DNA of 10,845 nt. Origin: Rhodospirillales bacterium (GTDB taxonomy: Bacteria; Pseudomonadota; Alphaproteobacteria; Rhodospirillales_A; JACZKS01). Location: the NCBI GenBank assembly GCA_018648445.1, contig JABGRG010000010.1, forward strand, positions 45,586 through 56,430. Direction: 5' to 3'. Each line of letters opens with the position of its first letter. Position 1 is the first letter of the stretch. The position numbers and the translations under genes are program-made. A model generated the notes under the pieces. That model worked only from the letters and a program-made list of their open reading frames with translations, did not search any database and had not been told where the DNA came from. Positions 1 to 6,759 of this stretch are shown one piece after another.

Positions 1-1
1 C

Positions 2-1234
2 CGTCGAAATCTGCGGATAAACCTGGACCGGCTATCGGGCCGTCTGGAGGAACTGGGGCGCGTCGGGGCGCTTAAAGGGGGGGGCGTTTGCCGCCTGGCC
101 TTGACCGACGAGGATCGGCGCGGGCGCGATTTGGTGGTTGGCTGGATGAAGGAACTTGGGCTTGCTGTAACCGTCGATCGCATTGGCAACGTGGTCGGTG
201 TTCGCCCCGGTACCGGGGACGGACCGCCGGTGGTGGCGGGTTCGCACATCGACACCGTGGCGACCGGCGGCATTTATGACGGGTGTCTGGGCGTTCTGGC
301 CGGGCTGGAAGCCATCGCCGTGTTGAACGAGGCGGAGATCACGACCTGCAGGCCGCTGGCCGTGGCTTTCTTCACCAACGAGGAAGGCGCGCGCTTCGCA
401 CCCGACATGATGGGCAGTGCCGTCAGCCAGGGCATTCTTGATCTGGACGAGGTGTTGGCGACCACGGGTATCGACGACACCATTGTGGCCGATGACCTGG
501 CCGCCATCGGCTACGCGGGTGAGGGTCTGGTTGGGGATTTCCGCGCCTACTGCTATTTCGAGCTGCATATCGAGCAAGGGCCAGTGCTCGATCTGGCGGG
601 CGAAACCATTGGCGCGGTCACCGGGGTTCAGGGGATCTACTGGACCGAGTTCAGGATTTCAGGCGTTGCCAATCACGCAGGCACGACACCCATGCAAAAC
701 CGTCATGACGCGGGATATGTGGCTGCCCGGATTGCCGTGCAGGCCCGAGAGATTGCCCGGGCAGCGGGGGGCAATCAGGTGGCCAATGCGGGGTTCCTGC
801 GCCTGGGGCCGGGTTTGGTCAACGTGGTGGCTGGTGACGCGACGGTGACCATCGATTTTCGCAATACCGACGTAAAAGCCCTTAAGCGAGCCACTGACGA
901 ACTGATCGAGTTTGCCGAGCATACGGCCGCCGAGGAAGGTTGCGAAATTGCCGTTCATCCGCACGTGCGGCTCGATCCCGTGGAGTTCGACGGTGAGATG
1001 GTGGCGCTGGTTGAAGACACGGCGCGGGCGCAGGGGCGCTCGGTGCGGCGCATGCATTCGGGAGCCGGGCATGACGCCCAGACGTTTGCTGCCAATTGCC
1101 CGGCGGCCATGATCTTCGTTCCCAGCCAAAACGGCATCAGCCACAACGTCACCGAATACACCGCGCCGGAAGATATCCGCGCCGGTGCCGACGTTCTTTT
1201 GCAGGCGCTGCTGGAAAAGGCCGGAGAGATTTAG
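2..1234 (+). CDS. Zn-dependent M20-family amidohydrolase (N-carbamoyl-L-amino acid hydrolase / allantoate amidohydrolase type), 5' partial
   Basis: The frame is open from base 2, and the first visible residues (NLRINLDRLSGRLEELGRVG) match the usual N-terminus of this family, so only a few residues are missing. The TTG at 101 lies inside the conserved LALTDEDRRGRD block and is not the start. Visible metal-site and family motifs in order are GSHIDTV (His codon at 245), GGIYDG, FTNEEG, ELHIEQGP, the dimerisation-domain block GVANHAGTTP, HSGAGHDAQ and the C-terminal GISHNVTEY. These match the di-zinc hydantoinase/carbamoylase amidase family, which cleaves N-carbamoyl or ureido groups in pyrimidine, hydantoin or purine catabolism in the cytoplasm. 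The exact substrate (carbamoyl-amino acid, beta-ureidopropionate or allantoate) cannot be told from sequence. tlyA follows after 8 bases, so the two may be co-transcribed. Confidence 0.9.
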   Translation, partial: RRNLRINLDRLSGRLEELGRVGALKGGGVCRLALTDEDRRGRDLVVGWMKELGLAVTVDRIGNVVGVRPGTGDGPPVVAGSHIDTVATGGIYDGCLGVLAGLEAIAVLNEAEITTCRPLAVAFFTNEEGARFAPDMMGSAVSQGILDLDEVLATTGIDDTIVADDLAAIGYAGEGLVGDFRAYCYFELHIEQGPVLDLAGETIGAVTGVQGIYWTEFRISGVANHAGTTPMQNRHDAGYVAARIAVQAREIARAAGGNQVANAGFLRLGPGLVNVVAGDATVTIDFRNTDVKALKRATDELIEFAEHTAAEEGCEIAVHPHVRLDPVEFDGEMVALVEDTARAQGRSVRRMHSGAGHDAQTFAANCPAAMIFVPSQNGISHNVTEYTAPEDIRAGADVLLQALLEKAGEI

Positions 1235-1242
1235 GTTTCGTC

Positions 1243-1992
1243 ATGACAGCCAAGAAACGCGTAGATCAGCTTCTCGTCGAACGTGGTCTGGCCGAAAGCC
1301 GGGCGCGCGCCCAGGCGCTGGTCATGGCCGGGCTGGTCTATTCGGAAACACGCAGGCTGGATAAACCGGGCCACCAGATATCGGGCGAAGCGCCGCTTGA
1401 GCTAAAGGGTCAGGATCACCCTTGGGTGTCGCGCGGCGGGTTGAAGCTGGACCACGCGCTGACCCATTTCGCTATTCATCCCGAGGGCCTCGTTTGCATG
1501 GATGTGGGCGCTTCCACTGGCGGATTTACCGATGTTCTTTTGTCGCGGGGCGCGGGGCGGGTTTATGCGGTCGATGTGGGGCGCGGACAGCTGGCCTGGA
1601 AACTGCGCGGTGACGAGCGCGTTGTCGTGCTGGAAAAAACCAACGCCCGGCATTTGACGACCGAGCAGGTTCCCGAACCGCTGGCCATGGTGGTCTGTGA
1701 CGCAAGCTTCATCGGGCTTGAAAAAGTGCTGCCTGCGCCGCTGGCTTTATGCGCGCCGGGTGCGACGCTGGTGTCCTTGATCAAGCCGCAGTTCGAAGTG
1801 GGCAAGGGCCGGGTCGGCAAGGGCGGCGTGGTGCGCGATGTGGCCCTGCACGAGGAAGTCTGCGTCAAGATTTCGGACTGGCTTTCGAGCTTGCCGGGCT
1901 GGACCGTTCAGGGAATAACCGAAAGCCCCATCAAAGGCCCCGAAGGCAATATCGAATTCCTGATCGCGGCGCGGCTGGGCGTCGAAACCTAA
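1243..1992 (+). CDS. tlyA: TlyA family rRNA (cytidine-2'-O)-methyltransferase
   Basis: A 249-residue protein of typical family length. Residues about 4-64 form an S4 RNA-binding domain ([20 protein letters not shown]), followed by a Rossmann-fold FtsJ/RrmJ-type methyltransferase domain. The SAM-binding motif is [15 protein letters not shown] (86-100). The K-D-K-E tetrad typical of 2'-O-methyltransferases is visible as K68 (SRGGLKL), D153 (VVCDASF), K181 (SLIKPQFE) and E238 (GNIEFL). Characterised TlyA proteins methylate 16S and/or 23S rRNA. Some homologues are also called haemolysins, but that name says little about function here. The ATG at 1243 is chosen because the S4 domain begins right after it; upstream extension in this frame overlaps the hydrolase gene. 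A GGAGAG lies at 1223-1228, rather far from the ATG. The stop overlaps the convergent aroC stop. Confidence 0.93.
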   Translation: MTAKKRVDQLLVERGLAESRARAQALVMAGLVYSETRRLDKPGHQISGEAPLELKGQDHPWVSRGGLKLDHALTHFAIHPEGLVCMDVGASTGGFTDVLLSRGAGRVYAVDVGRGQLAWKLRGDERVVVLEKTNARHLTTEQVPEPLAMVVCDASFIGLEKVLPAPLALCAPGATLVSLIKPQFEVGKGRVGKGGVVRDVALHEEVCVKISDWLSSLPGWTVQGITESPIKGPEGNIEFLIAARLGVET

Positions 1993-3065
1993 CCCCCGCA
2001 CTGGCCGCGAAAACGCAACAGATGATCGGCCAGCACCATGGCCAGCATGGCCTCGCCCACGGGCACCGCGCGAATGCCCACGCAGGGGTCGTGGCGGCCC
2101 TTGGTGACGACCTCGGTTTCCTCGCCCGATGTGTTGATGGTGCGGCGTGGTGTCAGGATCGAACTGGTCGGCTTGACGGCGAAGCGAACCACGACGTCCT
2201 GGCCCGACGAAATGCCGCCCAGGGTTCCGCCCGCATTGTTGGACAGAAAGACCGGCTCGCCGTTCTCGCCAATGGCGATTTCATCGGCGTTTTCGCTGCC
2301 CGACAAAACGGCCGCCGCGAACCCTGCGCCGATCTCCACTCCCTTGACGGCGGGGATGCACATCATGCCTTTGGCGATGTCGGCGTCCAGACGGTCAAAC
2401 ACGGGCTCGCCCAGTCCGGCGGGAATGCCCGATGCGCTGAGCTCGATAATGGCGCCGGTGCTGGAGCCTTGCTTGCGAACCCCGTCCAGATAGTTTTCCC
2501 ACGTTGCCACGCAGGCGGGGTCGGGACTCCAGAAGGGATTGTTAGCGACCTCGTTCCAGTCCCAGTTCTCGGGATCGATGGCGTGGGGGCCGATTTGAAC
2601 CAGCGCGCCGCGAACCGAAACATCGTCCCCCAGAACCTTGCGCGCAATGGCGCCGGCGGCAACGCGAACCGCCGTTTCCCGTGCGCTGGAACGCCCCCCG
2701 CCGCGATAGTCGCGCAGGCCGTATTTTTGGGCGTAGGTGAAATCGGCGTGGCCGGGGCGGAACTTGTCCTTGATGTCGGAATAATCCCTGGACTTTGCGT
2801 CCTCGTTGCGAATCAAAAGCCCGATGGGCGTGCCCGTGGTGCGCCCTTCAAAAACGCCGGACAGAATCTCAATGCGGTCGGATTCCTTGCGCTGGCTGGT
2901 GTGGCGCGATTGGCCCGTGCGCCGCCGATCCAGATCACGTTGAATGTCGGCTTCATCGATGGCGATACCCGGCGGCACGCCGTCGACCACGCCGCCGATG
3001 GCCGGGCCGTGGCTTTCACCGAAGGTGGTGACGCGAAAAAGATCGCCGAAGCTGTTGCCGGGCAT
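1989..3065 (-). CDS. aroC: Chorismate synthase
   Basis: A 358-residue protein of full family length. It catalyses the last shikimate-pathway step, 5-enolpyruvylshikimate-3-phosphate to chorismate, using reduced FMN, in the cytoplasm. All three family signatures are visible: GESHG at residues 16-20, [15 protein letters not shown] at 122-136, and [19 protein letters not shown] at 323-341. The basic segment [17 protein letters not shown] (47-63), which lines the substrate/FMN pocket, is intact. An AGGA element 7 bases upstream of the ATG (3073-3076 on the plus strand) supports this start. The gene starts 19 bases after the end of fabI on the same strand, so the two probably share a transcript. 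Its TAG stop overlaps the TAA stop of convergent tlyA. Confidence 0.97.
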   Translation of the reverse strand: MPGNSFGDLFRVTTFGESHGPAIGGVVDGVPPGIAIDEADIQRDLDRRRTGQSRHTSQRKESDRIEILSGVFEGRTTGTPIGLLIRNEDAKSRDYSDIKDKFRPGHADFTYAQKYGLRDYRGGGRSSARETAVRVAAGAIARKVLGDDVSVRGALVQIGPHAIDPENWDWNEVANNPFWSPDPACVATWENYLDGVRKQGSSTGAIIELSASGIPAGLGEPVFDRLDADIAKGMMCIPAVKGVEIGAGFAAAVLSGSENADEIAIGENGEPVFLSNNAGGTLGGISSGQDVVVRFAVKPTSSILTPRRTINTSGEETEVVTKGRHDPCVGIRAVPVGEAMLAMVLADHLLRFRGQCGG

Positions 3066-3084
3066 GGCGGTATCCTACTCGGGC

Positions 3085-3897
3085 CTACACGGCCGAAATA
3101 TCCGGCGCGTCGACGGCCTTCATGCCGACGATATGATAGCCGCTGTCCACATGATGGGTTTCGCCGGTGACGCCGCTGGAAAGATCGCTCAGCAAATAGA
3201 GCCCCGCGCCGCCCACGTCTTGAAGCGTGGTGTTGCGCCGCAGCGGTGAATTCAGCTCGTTCCATTTGAGGATATAGCGAAAATCGCCGATGCCCGAGGC
3301 AGCCAGCGTCTTCATGGGGCCTGCCGAAAGGCCGTTGACGCGAATGCCGTCCTTGCCCAGATCCTCGGCCAGATAGCGCACGCTGGCTTCCAACGCGGCC
3401 TTGGCCACGCCCATGACGTTGTAATTGGGAATGATCTTTTCGGCGCCCAGATACGAAAGTGTAATCAGGCTGCCGCCATCCACCATCAGGGTTGCGGCGC
3501 GGTTGCAAATGGCGGTGAACGAATAGCACGAGATGTTCATGGTCGCCGCGAAGTTCTCGGGCGTGGTGTCGATGTAGCGGCCCTTCAGTTCTTCCTTGTC
3601 GGAAAAGGCGATGGCGTGAACCAGAAAGTCCAGCTTGCCCCACCTGGCCTCGATCGCCTCGAACACGGCGTCGATGGAGCCCGCGTCGGTGACATCGCAC
3701 GGAAGGACGATATCGGAGCCCACCGAAGCGGCCAGCGGCGTGACCCGCTTTTGCAACTGCTCGCCCTGATAGGTGAAGGCCAGTTCGGCCCCCTGGGCAT
3801 GGGCGGCCTGCGCAATCGCCCAGGCAATCGAGCGGTTGTTGGCCACCCCCATGATCAGGCCCTTTTTCCCAGCCATCAACGGTCCGGCATCGATCAT
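3085..3897 (-). CDS. fabI: Enoyl-[acyl-carrier-protein] reductase (NADH)
   Basis: A 270-residue short-chain dehydrogenase/reductase of the FabI group, which reduces trans-2-enoyl-ACP in type II fatty-acid elongation. The N-terminal nucleotide-binding stretch GLIMGVANNRSIAWAIAQ (13-30) has the FabI-specific spacing. The catalytic pair is Y159 and K166 in NYNVMGVAK, with the second FabI tyrosine Y149 in SYLGAEK; SAGPMKTLAASGI (191-203) is the substrate-loop region. The ATG at 3897 is preceded by AGGGAGAG at 8 bases, so it is preferred over the internal ATG at codon 8. The residue equivalent to E. coli Gly93 appears to be Ala (VHAIAF, Ala97). It is first gene of a pair with aroC. The neighbours expected upstream in many relatives are replaced here by a structured non-coding region. 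Confidence 0.97.
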   Translation of the reverse strand: MIDAGPLMAGKKGLIMGVANNRSIAWAIAQAAHAQGAELAFTYQGEQLQKRVTPLAASVGSDIVLPCDVTDAGSIDAVFEAIEARWGKLDFLVHAIAFSDKEELKGRYIDTTPENFAATMNISCYSFTAICNRAATLMVDGGSLITLSYLGAEKIIPNYNVMGVAKAALEASVRYLAEDLGKDGIRVNGLSAGPMKTLAASGIGDFRYILKWNELNSPLRRNTTLQDVGGAGLYLLSDLSSGVTGETHHVDSGYHIVGMKAVDAPDISAV

Positions 3898-3913
3898 GAA
3901 ATCGTCTCTCCCT
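3898..3913 (-). promoter_or_regulatory. fabI ribosome binding site
   Basis: The plus-strand bases 3906-3913 read as AGGGAGAG on the minus strand, eight bases before the ATG at 3897. This strong site decides the fabI start. Confidence 0.7.
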
Positions 3914-3980
3914 GTAGAAAATTCAAAAACACATGGCCGGTCGAAAAACCAGTCGTCCGCGGCATCCTACACCAAAGCGC

Positions 3981-4048
3981 AAAAAAATAAAAAAAAGGTG
4001 AAGTTGGACCCGAAAACCGAAACTGGAATGTCCCCCCGGCGACTTCAC
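3981..4048 (-). terminator. Candidate intrinsic terminator upstream of fabI
   Basis: On the minus strand GTGAAGT (4048-4042) can pair with ACTTCAC (4004-3998) as a perfect 7-base stem around a 37-base interior. It is followed at once by C and then an eight-T, A, seven-T tract. The T-tract is very good, but the long loop makes the hairpin only moderate. It would stop transcription coming from 4276 before it reaches fabI, or act as a conditional leader terminator for fabI. If it is a complete terminator, fabI needs a separate promoter between 3897 and about 3980, where I see no clear one. Confidence 0.4.
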
Positions 4049-4090
4049 TCACCCCCCAAAATGACGATTTTCCGCCCACCGGGAGTCCCG

Positions 4091-4176
4091 CTACGCCTTT
4101 GAAGATACAGGCAAAACCTCGAATTCCACGAAAACACTATCGTCATTCATCGTCATCCGTCGTCAATCATCGTCAT
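4091..4176 (-). other. Two overlapping mini-ORFs (7 and 21 codons) with a ribosome binding site
   Basis: On the minus strand AAAGGAG (about 4194-4188) precedes an ATG at 4176 that encodes MTMIDDG and stops at 4153. The stop TGA overlaps a second ATG (ATGA at 4156-4153) that opens a 21-residue frame, MTMNDDSVFVEFEVLPVSSK plus a final A, ending at TAG 4091. The first six codons of each are related because the DNA is a 20-base tandem duplication. ATGA overlap is the arrangement seen in translational coupling. Such short frames also arise by chance, so translation is speculative. Confidence 0.2.
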
Positions 4177-4180
4177 TTTG
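4141..4180. repeat. 10-base periodic CGTCA repeat (2 x 20-base tandem duplication)
   Basis: Four consecutive 10-base blocks, each beginning CGTCA, run from 4141 to 4180. Read on the minus strand they form two tandem 20-base units, each beginning ATGACGATGA, at 4176-4157 and 4156-4137. An inverted fifth copy of the core (ATGACGAT on the plus strand) lies at 4061-4068. Confidence 0.75.
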
Positions 4181-4282
4181 CCGTTTTCTCCTTTGTTTTC
4201 AATGCCGTGGGTAGGGGCGTAATGGGTGCTTTTCGGCCCGTTTCCCCGAGGCGGACGAGGCCGTCAAGGGAAATGGAGAGGG

Positions 4283-4311
4283 ACTCTATCATAGAATGGG
4301 GTAAATGTCAA
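4283..4311 (-). promoter_or_regulatory. Sigma-70-type promoter reading towards fabI
   Basis: On the minus strand a perfect TTGACA (-35, plus-strand 4306-4311) is followed after 17 bases by TAGAGT (-10, plus-strand 4283-4288, four of six consensus bases). The predicted start of transcription is near 4276. This is the best promoter in the gap and drives the structured region at 3981-4180, possibly also fabI through a leader of about 380 bases. Confidence 0.5.
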
Positions 4312-4320
4312 GGAAAATAG

Positions 4321-4644
4321 GATAGAAACCACATTCGGCGGTAACTTAATCCCAATACTGGCCAACAAGCCCGGAGCGGAGCGACTAACTGTGGAGTCTC
4401 ATAAGGTTGTTCACCTCTGCGCCTGACCGGCTGATGGGTTGTTTTCCTTTGATCCCTAATTAGTGCTCTGTCACTGCAACCGCTGGCACAGCAACCGATA
4501 GCGGCAACTCCTTGTCACTGCAGCCCCAAGAACGGAAACCGTGTTCCGTAGTTGCGGAAAGACCCCTGAACTTGTAATTTGTTGCAATATTGCGTCCCGA
4601 CGCTTTCTTATCAATTCTTGGAACACTTATTGAGAGCGAGTTCT
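4321..4644. other. Intergenic region upstream of the binding-protein gene
   Basis: No gene of credible length is seen. The stretch contains a direct repeat TGTCACTGCA (4469-4478 and 4513-4522), a 6-base inverted repeat ACGGAA/TTCCGT (4532-4537, 4544-4549) and a perfect 10-base palindrome GCAATATTGC (4584-4593). These are operator-like, but no sigma-70 promoter with good spacing is evident for the gene at 4645. Confidence 0.4.
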
Positions 4645-5640
4645 ATGCGGATTGGTCGTGTTTGGTCGTTTGGCGGATTGGCTTGCGCTTTGATTGCCGC
4701 AGTTGCCCTTGTGGGATGTGGTGAGGACGCCGCGCCGAAGAGAACCTTTACTCTTGGCGTTGTTACGAACAATCCCAATGGGTTGAAAAATATTGTAGGT
4801 TTTCAGCAAGAGATGGGCCGGTTGGGGTACATCGAAGGTCGGAACGTCATATACGTTGACGCAAAAAGACACTTGAAGGGCAAAGACTTGGATGCAACCC
4901 TTTCCGGGTTCGTGCATGATAAAGTCGATTTGATCTTCACCGCAGGCACGCCGACAGGCGTTGCCGCTTTTCGCATGACGAAAGGCAGTGACATTCCCGT
5001 CGTTTTTGGCGTGATTGCTGATCCCATTCGCGCGGGCGTTATGACAGATTTGACCGAGCCCGGCGGCAACATGACGGGGGTGAAACTGAGTCAAAACCAA
5101 GCGTTGCGTCTTGAGCTTTTCTTGCAGATTGCGCCCAACATTAAGAAAATGGCGATTCTATATAATCCAAACGATAGCGCCGCAACGAGTTCGGTAGCCC
5201 AGATCAAGGGCATTATTAGTGACACTCAGACGGAATTGCTGCTGATCAAATGCCCCGACAACGATGCCGTGACGGCTAGCTTAAAGACCTTGGATGAGCG
5301 AGCCGATAGTGTCTTTTTGGTTCCTGACAGCCTTGTCAACAAGCACATCAAGGACATCGTTAAAGTTGCCATTAAGCTAAAAATCCCATTGTCCGGACCA
5401 AGCGGGGCACAATTGCGCCAGGGTGCGCTTATGAGTTACGGCATTAGCCACCATGACGTCGGTGCGCAAGCTGCTCGCATTGCGGACCAGGTACTTAAAG
5501 GAAGTAATGCCGGCAAAGTTCCTGTGGAAACGGCCCGCTCATATTTAGGCATAAATTTGAAAACTGCGAATGCTATCGGTGTTTCCGTCGCGGACCAGAT
5601 TATCAGGCAATCGGAAGAAATTATACGGCCGGAAGGGTGA
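4645..5640 (+). CDS. ABC-transporter substrate-binding-protein-like lipoprotein (ABC_sub_bind family)
   Basis: A 331-residue predicted periplasmic lipoprotein. The start at 4645 (MRIGRVWSF) gives a short basic N-terminus, a hydrophobic stretch and a lipobox LVGC with Cys25 as the lipidation site; starting 22 codons earlier would spoil the signal. A GAGAG element lies 8 bases upstream. The mature part has the layout of the periplasmic-binding ABC_sub_bind family: FTLGVVTNNPNGLKNIVGFQ, LGYIEGRNV, the block VDLIFTAGTPTGVAAF, PVVFGVIADPIRAGV, GGNMTGV, and MAILYNPND at the start of the second lobe. No permease or ATPase gene is adjacent. A sensor kinase begins 9 bases downstream, so the likely role is ligand capture for signalling rather than transport. 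The ligand is unknown. The gene is visibly more AT-rich than aroC or fabI. Confidence 0.88.
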   Translation: MRIGRVWSFGGLACALIAAVALVGCGEDAAPKRTFTLGVVTNNPNGLKNIVGFQQEMGRLGYIEGRNVIYVDAKRHLKGKDLDATLSGFVHDKVDLIFTAGTPTGVAAFRMTKGSDIPVVFGVIADPIRAGVMTDLTEPGGNMTGVKLSQNQALRLELFLQIAPNIKKMAILYNPNDSAATSSVAQIKGIISDTQTELLLIKCPDNDAVTASLKTLDERADSVFLVPDSLVNKHIKDIVKVAIKLKIPLSGPSGAQLRQGALMSYGISHHDVGAQAARIADQVLKGSNAGKVPVETARSYLGINLKTANAIGVSVADQIIRQSEEIIRPEG

Positions 5641-5649
5641 GCAGGCACA

Positions 5650-6759
5650 ATGCCTCGTAACCTCAGAACCCTTCTACTACTGATTTTTGTCGGTCTCGCC
5701 ATCATTCCCATTGTGTTGCTTAGCGTCGCTTCGAGCAAAATCAGTTTTGTCGCTGTCGACGATCTGGAAAAGGAAAACCTGCGGACGGTAGCCAAGCAAG
5801 TCGCGGCACGGGTCGAAGAATTTTTCAATGTGCCGACGCGGGATGCTAACCTTCTCTTCAAGGTCTCCGCGATGACCGAGCAGCCTCGGGAACAACAAAA
5901 AGCCATCTTGTTGTCGGTGTTGCTTGGGAACGAGAACTATCAATCCTTATCCCTCTACGACACCGTCACGTCTGCGCAGGTTTTTGTTTCACGGACTGGT
6001 GCGCAAGTCGCAATTTCTCCATTGGATACGAAAGAATTGGATCAACACTTAAACGGGATGAGGTTTAGCCAACTGCGGTTTGATGAGGCTATCAACGAGC
6101 CACTGATCACAATGAATTTCCCTGTGGCCAACAGTCAGACGGGCAAAACTTCTCATATATTCCAAGCTGATTTGCGTTTCAGATCCATATGGAATTTATT
6201 GGCGGGGTTGAATTTACAACACAGCAAGATCGTATATGTAACGGACGCTTCAGGGCATGTCATCGCCCACGCCAATCCAAGCGTTGTTTTGAAAAACATT
6301 GATACTGATGTGAACCGCAAAGCCCGGGGGACAGGTCTTTCTGGTCAGGACGTAGTCTTGACCGTCGAAACGATCGTGATTGGTGATGAAAGACTGAATG
6401 TATTTGTTGAGCAACCCATAGAAGATGCGGAGAGAACCAACAACAGTATTTTATTTTCCATCGCTATGATTTCTGCGGCTGCATTGATGTTGGCAATTAT
6501 TTTGATTTTCTATTTCTCGAAGAAAATTATTATCCCAATTGAAAAACTGACTCATTCTGTCGAGTTGGTAAGTCTTGGTGATTTTCCGGAAAAACTCGAC
6601 ACGTCTGGCTTTGGTGAAATTGGCAGACTAGCCAGCGTATTTAACGACATGGTTGAGGCGATACAGGAAGCGAATACCGCTAAACTAGAGTTTCTGTCCA
6701 CTGTCAGCCACGAACTTCGTACACCCCTAACGTCCACAAGGGGTCGTTGGGCCTGCTGA
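5650..6759 (+). CDS. Histidine kinase N-terminal part: Cache sensor, HAMP, H-box
   Basis: A 369-residue frame. TM1 is at residues about 7-26 and a periplasmic domain at 27-265 includes VYVTDASGHVIAHANPSVVL, a pattern typical of dCache-type sensor domains. TM2 is at about 266-289, followed by a HAMP linker (290-343, including IPIEKLTHSVELVSLGDF) and the phosphoacceptor His354 in SHELRTPLTS. The last seven residues (TRGRWAC) are out-of-frame sequence before TGA at 6757. The product would insert in the membrane and dimerise but has no ATP-binding domain. It starts 9 bases after the lipoprotein gene, whose product could dock on the periplasmic domain. Confidence 0.75.
   Translation: MPRNLRTLLLLIFVGLAIIPIVLLSVASSKISFVAVDDLEKENLRTVAKQVAARVEEFFNVPTRDANLLFKVSAMTEQPREQQKAILLSVLLGNENYQSLSLYDTVTSAQVFVSRTGAQVAISPLDTKELDQHLNGMRFSQLRFDEAINEPLITMNFPVANSQTGKTSHIFQADLRFRSIWNLLAGLNLQHSKIVYVTDASGHVIAHANPSVVLKNIDTDVNRKARGTGLSGQDVVLTVETIVIGDERLNVFVEQPIEDAERTNNSILFSIAMISAAALMLAIILIFYFSKKIIIPIEKLTHSVELVSLGDFPEKLDTSGFGEIGRLASVFNDMVEAIQEANTAKLEFLSTVSHELRTPLTSTRGRWAC

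Larger units (their letters stand above)
4057..4180 (-). repeat. 12-base perfect inverted repeat enclosing the mini-ORFs
   Basis: CAAAATGACGAT at 4057-4068 is the exact reverse complement of ATCGTCATTTTG at 4169-4180. In a minus-strand transcript the 5' arm contains the ATG of the first mini-ORF, so pairing would hide that start codon. The same 3' arm could pair over eight bases with the second tandem copy (4149-4156). Confidence 0.6.

Noticed and set aside
32..1144. Long minus-strand frames over the amidohydrolase gene
   Set aside because: They are antisense shadows of a gene with intact metal-binding motifs.
1749..3170. 473-codon open frame on the plus strand across aroC
   Set aside because: It lies antisense to aroC, which has all family signatures; high GC makes long antisense frames common, and the translation resembles no family.
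2813..3700. 295-codon minus-strand frame across the fabI-aroC junction
   Set aside because: It is the shifted frame of fabI and aroC, with Arg/Gly-rich low-complexity translation and no domain.
4141..4180. Possible CRISPR array from the regular 10-base repeats
   Set aside because: The units are far too short, there are no spacers, and no cas gene is present.
4099..4320. 73-codon plus-strand frame starting with TTG
   Set aside because: No ribosome site, His/Arg/Ser-rich translation produced by the CGTCA repeat, and it overlaps a minus-strand promoter; not credible.
6736..6745. Programmed -1 frameshift in the kinase
   Set aside because: A -1 shift would restore the frame, but AAGGGGT does not fit the X-XXY-YYZ pattern and no strong downstream hairpin was noticed. 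An ordinary deletion or read error is simpler.
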